A stretch of 64,000 nt of DNA from Nymphaea colorata (Eukaryota; Streptophyta; Magnoliopsida; Nymphaeales; Nymphaeaceae), in the NCBI RefSeq assembly GCF_008831285.2, contig NC_045149.1, positions 6,653,417-6,717,416 of the forward strand, in the 5' to 3' direction. The position numbers and the translations under genes were made by a program. Below are positions 49,813 to 61,000 of this stretch, piece after piece (positions within the stretch are counted from its first letter, which is position 1; each line of letters begins with the position of its first letter). A model generated the notes under the pieces. It was not told where the DNA came from, did no database searches, and saw nothing but the letters and a program-made list of their open reading frames with translations.

Positions 49813-51028
49813 AAAATTTACATGTAATTTTTTTTTTTGAGATGGTGTCAGGGCTAGTCTCCTGCTCCGTCCTTGGGATCAGGCTCGTACTTTCGGGCAT
49901 TAAATCATTAGGTTTTGTAAGTTTCAAGGCATTAGATTGATTATAAGATTGATTATAAGCTGGACTTATTGGCAACAAAGAGGGACGCTTGACAATTTCT
50001 TAATGCAAATGTCAATTTTGTTCTAACACTGAACTGAAGTTAGGAGACTGGTACCAACTAAGGCAAGTGACAGCAGAGCCCAACTAATAAACTTCTGTTC
50101 TTTTTTTGACTTGTGAGCCAATAATTCAAGACAATGTGTGATGACACTAATTTCTTATTTCTTTTAATAAGTTGTACACTCAATTGAGGACAAAGGAAGA
50201 ACCATGATTGCAGTTTATAATATTCTTTAGAGAAATTTCGATTAGGTTGACCAAATTCGCCCGCAAAGGCAACAAAAGACCTACTACTTTTTGGATTTTC
50301 AGACAAGGGCTCGGCTTTTCTGTTGACAATCTGCCGTCATTTGGCTTACGATTGCCGTTTATTTATGAATTTTCTTAGAAAATGAGAAAATTGAATTTTT
50401 GCATACAAGAATTGCATTTTTCAAGTAAAAAAAAAAAACTATGTATGAAAAACTAAATTTTTGTTGTTATTCGAACGTGATAGTGAAAGACTGTTCTTTT
50501 CAAACTTGTCCGCCACCGTTTGTGTGTTGGCCAGAGGGCCCCGGACCACCACGTGCCGGACAACTTAATCTGAGTTGGTTGGTTGGTATGGTGCAAAAAA
50601 AGTATTATACCAAAGTCAATAAGGAGAGGACGGTTTCCACACGCTCCCCTCTTTTGCCGTACCAAACAAGTTCTCCTTGTGTGGAACATGTTTCTCATCA
50701 AGCTCCGGAATTCTTGTTGGCGCCTAAAATCATTGAATGCTTTTTATGGTTGAAAAGAGAAAAGTCCCCAGCAAGAGCAAAGATAGAGAAAAATGAAAGA
50801 TAGATTGAAATGTTCATTTTTTTCGGAACACCAAAATCATCCTTCTCACAAATTATCATATGCCCCAACTTATTTACCTTTTTTAAGTTAAATTTTTAAC
50901 TTGATTTTGGATGCGTTTTCATTTGTCCTTTAACGGGGCCTTTAACAACAAGAAACTAATATTATGTTCCATGAATTTGCCTCAAAGATTGAAGTACTTT
51001 CACAATACAATATTAGTGTTTCCATCGT

Positions 51029-51090
51029 CAAACAACTTCCAAAGCAAAGGAGAAAATATCAAACAACTTCCAAAGCAGAGGAGAAAATAT
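51029..51090. repeat. 31-bp tandem repeat, two units
   Basis: CAAACAACTTCCAAAGCA is followed by (A/G)AGGAGAAAATAT, twice in a row with one difference. Confidence 0.95.
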
Positions 51091-51852
51091 CTGAAGTCTC
51101 TGTTGGGCGTGTGCCCCACAAAACCCAATCTAAAACCTTAGTTTAGCAATTGGATTTAGGTGGATTGGGTTCAATTATATAAAGTCATCACTTAGGTGTT
51201 CAAAGATTTTTTTTTTTTTTTTTTTTACTACGTTCATGCTCCAAAGAGAGGTTCCTCTTGTGATCGACTCAAAAGCAAGTGTACCACCGTTTTTTTCATG
51301 AAAAGAAAAAATATTGGTATTTTGCTTTTGAGGGTCTTCTGTTCTACCCATCAAAAATATTTTTACCTTGTTTATCTCCCAACACACATTTTCGTCGATG
51401 GGCAGTCATGCAACCGGTTCTGAAAAGGTATGTGGTAAAAGTTTAATGGCAGTCATCATTTTTGTTCTTCCAAGCAATGGTGGCGGATACTCATTGTTAG
51501 TTTTCCTTTTCACAGATTCGGCGCGTTCAAGTGCTCCCCAGATGTATGGAATGCTCAGACTAAATTGAACCTCCAAACGGAGATTTTTTTTTTTTTTTTT
51601 TTTTTGGAATCGTTAAAAATGAGGAGTCTACTTCACTTTCTGTGAAATATGAGCAGAAAAAGACGCAAAGAGAAAGGCACCAAAAACTTTTTGATGGGCA
51701 CTCGGAAACTTCCGAGTTCTGATCGTTTAATGGTGTCCTCTGCAATAAATTCCAAGTTTGCGGTCAAAAGCAATCCGTTAATAATTTTTTCTATATTGTC
51801 AAAGAGCTTGACACTTCTTTTTTAAGGCCTGTACCTGTTCTCTGGATCAGGC

Positions 51853-51856
<4 letters not shown>

Positions 51857-51922
<66 letters not shown>
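51857..51922 (+). promoter_or_regulatory. (CT)n tract in the LON2 promoter or 5' leader
   Basis: A pure CT run of 33 units ends about 125 bases before the LON2 start codon. Read on the other strand it is (GA)n, the kind of sequence bound by plant BPC/GAGA-binding proteins. CT runs are also frequent in plant 5' leaders. The run itself is certain; the regulatory role is an inference. Confidence 0.5.
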
Positions 51923-51927
<5 letters not shown>

Positions 51928-52047
51928 TTCTGCACAATTTCAGAGAGGCGTGAGGATTTCTGGAGTTCTGAAGCTACAGGGAACCCTAATTGTCGACTTC
52001 GTAGAGCTCCTCGTCTGCGCCCTCCTCAAAGTTTCAAGGCAGAAAAA

Positions 52048-55000
52048 ATGGCGGAACCAGTGGAATTGCCGAGCCGTTTGGCGATCCTTCCATTCAAGAA
52101 CAAGGTTCTTCTCCCGGGCGCCATTATTCGAATCCGTTGCACCACTCCTAGCAGGTTGGCTGTACGTTCTGTCCTCGTCTAATTTCCTGGAAATTTGGAG
52201 TCCTTTGAATTTTTTTTTTTGGTGTTGGCGTGAGGTGGTAAACCTTTTTTTTTTTTTTTTTCTTTTGTCATCTTTCAGTTGGGCTTGATATTAGTAAGAA
52301 TTGAACCGGTCCTTCGTTTTCTTCTTCGTCTTGTTTGTTTGTTTGTTTTTTCTTTTTCTTTTAAGGTACTTCGTTGATTCGTTCGGAGGTCTGTATTACG
52401 ACGAGTTTTACTTCTGTTGCTGATGTTTAGTGCGTATGTGGAGTTCGGGTGGGGGTTGCGTGAGCTTTGATGAACCATAGGAGAGGAATTTATTAGTCTA
52501 AAGGGAGATGAGTGGTCGAATTGGGTTTCTTGTGACCTTTTTCCGTTTAGAGTTCGCTTAAGATGGAATCGAGGTGGAAATTGTAGTTTGTGGTCCTATT
52601 TCCGGACCTGTGACCCATCGCTTCTAGTTCAGTTGATAACTTTCTGCTGGGAATTTGCTTTAGTGTGAAATTGGTGGAGCAAGAACTCTGGCAGAGGGAG
52701 GAGAAGGGATTGATTGGGGTGCTTCCTGTCCGAGATACTGAAGCCGCGTCTACTGGTTCAGCTCTATGATGCCTTCTTTTTTCCTTTTAGTTAGTTGCCT
52801 TTTTTAGTCCTTTTCTTTTAAGAGTTTTCAAAATGAGAAAAAATTCTCAACCTACCACTGACACATTTTTGAATGTCTCTCTGTTTGGCGAAGCAAACGA
52901 AGCTGGAACCAATCCAAAAGTTCCACTTCTTGTATCGGATTTGCCCAAGGAAGATGAAAAGAATCAGAACGAGACTATGCATTGGCACACAAGGTAGGCC
53001 TGCACTAACACCACGCTCATCTCTGTGGCGAATTTGATCTCTCTCGTCATTCTATTTTAGTTTTAAGGCATATCATGTATTCTGCGCACCATAATTATCA
53101 TTAAGTACCTTGCTGTCTCTGACAGTTGCTTGCAAATTTGGGTTCAGTTCTACTCTCCTATCTCATCTGTCATTTTGCTAGGGTGACTGGATTTTTTTAA
53201 TCATATCCGTCTGTTGACTTGTCATGGATTAGTCACATAGATCCATATTTATGTGCAGATTATAAGAACTGTTTCTTAGTTAGTATCTATTTCTTTTACG
53301 TACATAAATTGCCAGTTCTCAAATGGTCTACGGTTGAAATTCCAATTGGTTCGTGCTGCTTCATTGTTTTTATATATTGCATTACATTTTCGCCAGTTTT
53401 TGAATCAGGGAGTCATTTGTCAAACTTCTCAAGATTTCCATGATGCTACAAGTAGATCTACTTCTTTTTTTTTTGTTTTTTTAAATATGGAAAAAATTTA
53501 TTGGGAACAGCACAGAATATCTTGCTAGCTTGATATATGGCTATCGATTTTCTCATCATATGCTTAATGAATTCGGACCTACCCAGGACAATCTGGCATA
53601 TCTTTATAGCATGATGATTGGTTGGATAGAATTATAAACCAAGGCCACGCATGGCGAGCATAAGATCTTTGACAAAAAATGTGTCAAAATCATATTAGAC
53701 TTTAGTTAGGAACAGTTTCTGGTTATTATGTTGCTTCGAATGTGAAGGTGCGTCATATTTAAGTTGGTCAACCTGTTGTTGGCACAACATGAAGTCTAGT
53801 CCTATATGAAATAGTTGAGCTGTTGGTTGATTTTGTGTTGAAGTCTACTTTCAATTCTTTATGCTTGGCCATTTCAAAGTTATCTGATGCATAATCTGTT
53901 TATTGGTATCTGGTCTATTCTTTTTCAGCTATTTTAGATCACATATTCTGTTTTTTTTTTCAAATTCTTTTATGGAAAATCTGGTCTTCTTTCATGTTTG
54001 TGGTATTTTAGCAAGAAATATTATGGATTATAGTTTTTCTGCGACATTAAATTCGTTCATTGCATTTGCAGGGGTGTTGCTGCCAGAGCTTTACATCTAT
54101 CACGAGGAGTGGAGAAGCCAAGTGGAAGGGTCACGTACATTGTTGTCCTTGAAGGGTTATGTCGTTTCAGTGTTCAAGAAATTAGTCCAAGAGGAACATA
54201 CTATATTGCAAAAATCTCACGTCTGGATATGACCAGGGCTGGTAATTTTTCGAACACCATGTCCTATACACTAAATGTCTATGTGGGGTTTTATCCTTTT
54301 TATTTTTAAATAGACGGGAAGTGCAAATCGATTAGGCTTTTATCATTAATTACCATTTTCTATTTTCATGTTCATACTTGGAATCTGTATAGGCATGCAG
54401 CTAACTTTCACGGTGGCGTTCAAAATGCATCAGTCCACCAAACAAGCAACCAATGTTCACTTGAGAGGTTGTTTGGTTCCCATTTCTAGAATGTAAGGAA
54501 TAGAGGTCTCGTTCATCCTGTTTTCTTCCATTTCAAGACTGGGCCAGAACACATTGACCTGCCCCTTGCTGCTGTTTGTGTGAAGTGGGGTCGTGCTAAA
54601 AATGCCTTCACTTGGACACCATCTGTATGTTTTGCCATGCTACATTCAAATGCAAATGCAGGCTCCACCTTTCTGCAAAATGCGTTCTTCTTTTGGAATG
54701 GTGTGTCCTGCATATCAAAAATCCTCTTGGTGATTAGTCTGTATTGCTTATCAGTGAGTATCTGCACATGAGATGATTTCCATACAAATGTAAAAAAGAA
54801 ATATTGGTTATAAGTTTGAAACTTGTTGAACGATGTTTTATGCATAGTCACAAATATCAGCTTATTTTAAAAAATATCCCTATAATAATGTCAAAATTAA
54901 GTGAAGCAAGAAAAGGAGGAGAATCATTGATATTTTGAAAATATTGCAAAATGAAAATATCATGAACAGATATTTGTCAAAAATCATTTTCTAGTATGTT

Positions 55001-58000
55001 TTAAAGTCTTTCAGGTTTGTTTTGACATTTTGATGATTATTTAAATTTATTCATGAGCCTAAGAAAATTTGTATTTTGAATCTTCCTCTATTGTTTTCTA
55101 TATACTTTTAATTTTTTTGAATTCCTGAGATGTTCATGAGAAAAAACAATTTTTTTTTATTAATATCTGAGAAAAAAAACTCGCCTATAGAAACCTGAGA
55201 ATGATGTCCATAACTATGATTTCTGTGCACCCATTCATCAGAAATGTTGTCTGATTTGGGTTGTGTCTCAAATTTCAAAACACTGTGATTGCTTGCTATA
55301 TATACGTGCCAGAAATTTCAAAAAATTTTGATTGCCTGCTATATAAATACATAGCAACATAACCAAGAAAGGTAGGAAGAAGAAGAAGATGAATGAAAAA
55401 TATATGGAATGAAAAGAGAGCATGGAGGTTCCTCTCTGAGTGAGGAACCTTAGGAAAGAAATCCCCTCGTATCATGCATCTGTGGTGCCCTTATTAGTAA
55501 CACTGATTGCCATCCTTATATTGCACCACAAATCACATTAAGCATTCTATCACTTGGTTTAAATCTAAATCACATTGATGCCATTATATCAGAAAGGCCA
55601 AAGGTTCAAGTTTGCTGTAATGAGAACCATATGATTATTTTATTCTGGAATGAGCTTCAGTTTTGATTTTTGTTGGTCTCACAATCGTGACTGCAGATGC
55701 ATCCTGGCTTACCCTTTGGTACATTTTGTTGAAGTGCTTAATGAGGACTAAACTGTTAGGGATCTATAATATTTTCTCTGTGCAAATTCTGAAATGATTT
55801 CTTGTCGATGCTTCATGAAGAGCTTGAGCAAGCAGAACAAGACACTGATCTTCTCTTGTTGTCTCGCCGATTCAAAGCAACTGCAACGGAATTGATCTCT
55901 GTTCTTGAGCAGGTAAATGTTGGCCCTAAAGGATAGAGTGTTGTGGTGCTCTTCTTGTATTTGTAAAATCATCTGGCAATATTGCTGGGACAGATCTAAT
56001 TAACATTCATGCCCATTACCATAACATAATTAATTTTTATAGATATCTTGATTTTTAGTGAAAATTTACAGAAGTTTTTCTTTTCTCCTTGAGTATTCAA
56101 TCTACTAGTACATGCTGTTTGGGGTACTGAGGCCTATGACTGGTGAATGATTAGGCTCCTTATTGGTTATAGTTTGCTTTCCATTTAGTCTACTTGTGTT
56201 GCTCACTATGTCAGTCCTAGGGATGACATCACTATTCAGAACAGTTTTATTCCCCTTGGTTTCCTTGGATGTGAAACACATGGATCTGTGAGGTCTCTCC
56301 AGACAGACAACCATGTACAAGCTTACATACACCGTATATGACGATAAGGATGGTTCCAATGACTATTTTTATTCAGGTCTGCTGGATGTCTCTAAGGAAA
56401 TCTGTTTCCCTGGAAGCTGGTTGGTTTCCAAGTTGTTAATATGGGGGTAAACTTTATTTCATTAGCCAGAAACTGTGTGAATTTCCTCCCTTCATCCTGT
56501 ATACCATTGTTTTACACCTTAGTCCTCGTACACTTTTATCTATTAGTTTGATTTTTCTTTTTATATAAGCCGTGAGGTGCAAGTAAACTGTAAAAAGTCC
56601 TTTATGTAAGCAGTTGTCTTGGAAAAGTTTTATATACTCTTAAACTTTATCCTGGTTGCTGCTTGAGTATGCTGATCGGGCCTTTTTATTGTTCTTATTG
56701 CTGATAATGGGCAGCTTCTGTGAATTCAATATAGCAGTTTGATCTGTTTTACATGATGCTGAAACCAAGTCCAAAACCTAATTTGAGCATCAAAGTTTAG
56801 GTTCCAAGCACTTAGTTTTTTGCAAAATCAGCATTCTGACATGACTTGTCATTCAAATAGATTATTAGAAGCATCAATGCTTCATTATTTCCTTCATTTT
56901 GCTTTCTGTGTATGTTTATGTACAGCTTCCTTTGTATAAGAGATCATTTTTTGGTGCTACAGAAGCAGAAAACTGCAGGGCGGGCCAAAGTCCTCCTTGA
57001 GACTCTACCTGTACATAGATTGGCTGATATATTTGTAGCAAGCTTTGAAATTAGCTTTGAGGAACAGCTGTCAATGCTGGACTCAGTTGATCTGAAAGTT
57101 AGGATATCAAAAGCTACAGAACTAGTTGACAGACATTTGCAGGTAAATTTATGTTCTATTAGTTTTTAGCATATGCTTTCTTGAAGTTGTAGCATTGTAG
57201 AGATCCTATGTTTGTGTTATTTCATCTGTTTCAGCACCTAGGTATTGTAATATAATTAAATATATGTTGGCCAATGGATTTTTGCCTTCGACAGTCGATT
57301 CGAGTAGCAGAGAAGATAACCCAAAAGGTTGAGGGACAACTATCAAAATCTCAGAAGGAGTTTCTTCTGCGTCAGCAGGTTGGTTTTCTCACGTGTATTT
57401 TACTTGAAGTGGCCTTTTTCTTTTTAAATATCTAAAATAAAAAACCAGATCTCTTAGTCAGAGCATGTTTATAAGTGATTAGATGTCAGGTAGTTTAGCA
57501 TTGGGAAATGTCCCTGACGCTTATCACTCACCAGTTAAGTAACCACTTCAGTCCAAAATCCTGTAAGGAATTGAAGCAGAGAAATTATATATGGAGATCT
57601 ACCATTTCTTTTTTTTTGGTTAAGTAATTTCTTTATGGCATACATCTGACATTTTTAATGAGCAATCCTTTTGGAATTGATTGCTAATGCAGAAAAATTT
57701 GGAAAGAAACTTGGAAAAATCATAATATTCTTATGATGCCTTCATGTGAGGTTGGGTTTAGGCATAAATATGATAGACTGACAGATAATAGAAGACATGC
57801 ATCTCAAAAGAACATACCCATGTAATCTGCAATCACTTTCTAAGAAAGGTGGCTCTCTCAACATATAAATTAATACGCCTGTTGTGGTAGGTTAAACTCA
57901 AAGTTGGTTAAAATTTCTGTAAACTTGTCTGTGTCAATATGGGTAAATGGCCTTTGACATTATACACAACCTATGTGTGGAGTTCCAAATTTAAAGGAAA

Positions 58001-61000
58001 AAATGGAGTGGTATAAATTCCACAACATATAAAACCTATAGTTGTAGGCATAGATATGGTTCTTTCCATCTGAAAATTTTATACTGGTTACAGTTCCATT
58101 TCCACCCTTCTAGTCCTTTGATGCCTGATCTTCCTCTTATGACCCTTATTTGAGCTTGAAGAATTTACCTCCACTTTCTTATTTAATTTTTCACCTCTTA
58201 TCAACGTGTGTTATTTGTTATCTTTCCTGTGTTTAGAGCTTGTTGCAATTACTTGTTCCCCAGATGGTGGTAATAGAAGTAATACATTCGTTTATAGTCT
58301 GTATCTGAAGATAACATACATACCATGATAAAACTCGTCTTTATGTACATGCTAACAAATCTTTGCATATGACAGAATATGTACACTTCATGCATCCATG
58401 CTTCATCGATGACTCTACTTTTCATAATGGATTTCTGATCCAGAGTGCTAAGCTCATATTTCTGTTTTTAGTCAGTTTTCTTTCTGACTTTCCTGGCTAA
58501 TGAATTGGCTCTTCAGGTTGTGACACCAGAAATACCTACATTAGTCCCTGTGTTTCTAGTATTAACTTCTGATGAGTATTAACTTCTGATGAATTAAGTA
58601 TTATTACTAGCATATGCTAGAAGAACCCTAGGAATTTGGGACAGGAACAGCCAGACTGAAGCACTTGCATATGTTTTTTTCTGAAGTGATGTCATCACAA
58701 GATTTTTTGACATTTCATAAACATGTCCAGATGAGAGCAATAAAGGAAGAGCTTGGGGATAATGATGATGAAGAAGATGATGTGGCTGTCTTGGAGACAA
58801 AGATGCAGACTGCAGGAATGCCACCAAATGTGTGGAAGCATGCTCAACGAGAGCTAAGGTATGTTGAAATGCCAAAAGATATGACGTTGCTGCAGAAGCA
58901 ATGTAAGGTTGCAAAACATCATGGGTATTAGAAATATCTTGAAGTGCTTGTTCCTTACAGCTAGGCTAGAGCTGAACCTCTCTCTCTCTCTCTCTGTTAG
59001 GCGGCTGAGGAAGATGCAGCCACAGCAACCTGGTTACACTAGTTCACGGATGTATCTCGAGCTTCTTGCTGACCTTCCATGGCAGATATCGAGTGATGAG
59101 CGAGAATTGGATTTGAAAGCCGCCAAGGATCGCCTTGACAGTGATCATTATGGTTTAGTTAAAGTAAAGCAACGAATTATTGAATATTTGGCTGTTCGAA
59201 AGGTTTGCTCCCTTGCCTTTTTTTTTTCTGCTAAGTTCCTTGATGAATATTGAACATAACTTTTGGCAGTGTTAATTGGTGGAAGCAATTTGGTGCTTAT
59301 GTTTTCCATTTACACTGTAACTGTGCAGCTGAAATCAGATGCCAGAGGTCCTATATTGTGTTTTGCTGGTCCACCTGGTGTTGGTAAGACATCCTTAGCA
59401 TCATCAATTGCTGCTGCCTTGGGCCGAAAGTTCGTGAGGATATCACTTGGAGGTGTGAAAGATGAGGCTGATATTAGGGGCCATCGAAGAACTTACATCG
59501 GAAGCATGCCAGGCCGTCTCATTGATGGTTTGAAGGTCAGGGTGATTATTCCATGTTTTGGTTTATCTGCCTCATTACATGTTTCATATACTAGTGGGAA
59601 CAGCTGGGGTGCCTCCAAACAGGCCATGCTTCGTTTCTGGTTTGCATATTCATGTATCGGTTCTATTTTTGCATCCATTGTTAAGTTCATTAGCCTAAGT
59701 GATGTGGAGTTATAAGACATGCATGTCAGTGTCATTTTAGCTAAAAGATGAGCTTGTTTAGTTTCTTTTATCGTGATTATTATTTCTGTACCCATAACCA
59801 AGTTGTATGATTCTTGTGTTGCATGGACACTAAACTGAGTATTGATGTCAAACAGTTTTGCGAGTTCTAGTTCTTTTAGTTACTCATTTTGAAGCCATTG
59901 AATGTAAATGCATGCATAAGTAAATAAGTACATGAATATCTATATGTATATATTTAAATATGACATTGGAGATTACAAGAAAAGGGCACAGTGTGTCTAC
60001 TCTTCCTTCTTTCATTTATTACCTAACAAAAAAAGCAGAGGAGGGTAGCACCTCTGCCTTTGCCTTCAATTTATGTTTTTCCAATTTGATAGGAAAAGGA
60101 GTCCTCCTTTCCTGTCCTTGGAAAGAAAAAGCGGCACAACTATTAGGAAGTGTTCAATGAGTATTGGAGTCTAGAAACATTGAATAACTAGGTGTTAAGT
60201 TGATCCATATTGCTTATAATACATTTAAGACATGTTTGCATAATTAAAATTCATAAAATGCTATACCAAAATGCATAAGATTATTTATATAATGCAATCT
60301 CAGTTTCTTCACACAATAATGTACATTGTCCAGAATAGTGGGAAAACAATCTACTTATCAATGCATCCATACCAACTCTACTGGTCATCATGTGAACTCT
60401 TCTATGCATAATAGTGGTTACAAGATGTCTGTCACAATAATTGGGTACAATTCAATGGTTTCTTTGTGTAAGCCTTTTGCTGTGATAGTTGGAGTAGAAT
60501 AACCATATCATTTTGTTATATGAAACAGTAAACCTTAACACCCTTGTCTGCACTCTAATTGTCTGTTCGGCAAGTAGAATGGTATGTAACTATTCATGAA
60601 CATGGCCCGAAGCTTGGGGAAGATTCATGGAACCCACTAAAACATGTTCTATGAATCTACCACAAATTTTGGGGCCAGGTTCATGGAACAGTTACAAACT
60701 GTTCCATTTACCAAACAGCCCCAAAAGTGATCAAAGTTTTACATATAGAACAGTGTTCCTGGTGTGCTTAGTGCCATCCTTTCTCATAAGACTGACCATG
60801 ATTTGCTTGAGTTTAGATTGCACTGAACAAAATCAGAGTGCTTTTAAGTTTTAACTAAGACTACATAATATGCCTGAGGATCATTAATTGTGGTTATGAC
60901 TTTCCTCAGTCTTGAACAAGTTTTTTTCCTTTACGATTAATGCATTGTGTTATGACATTCATCTCTCTGGGGTCACTTGTCTCAGTGTCTGGCTTCTTTG

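Noticed and set aside
50441-50803. 120-codon plus-strand open frame as a small gene
   Set aside because: No recognisable motif, no splice or promoter signals, and composition like the surrounding non-coding DNA.
58594-58914. Minus-strand frame across LON2 exon 8
   Set aside because: It is antisense to a well-supported LON2 exon.
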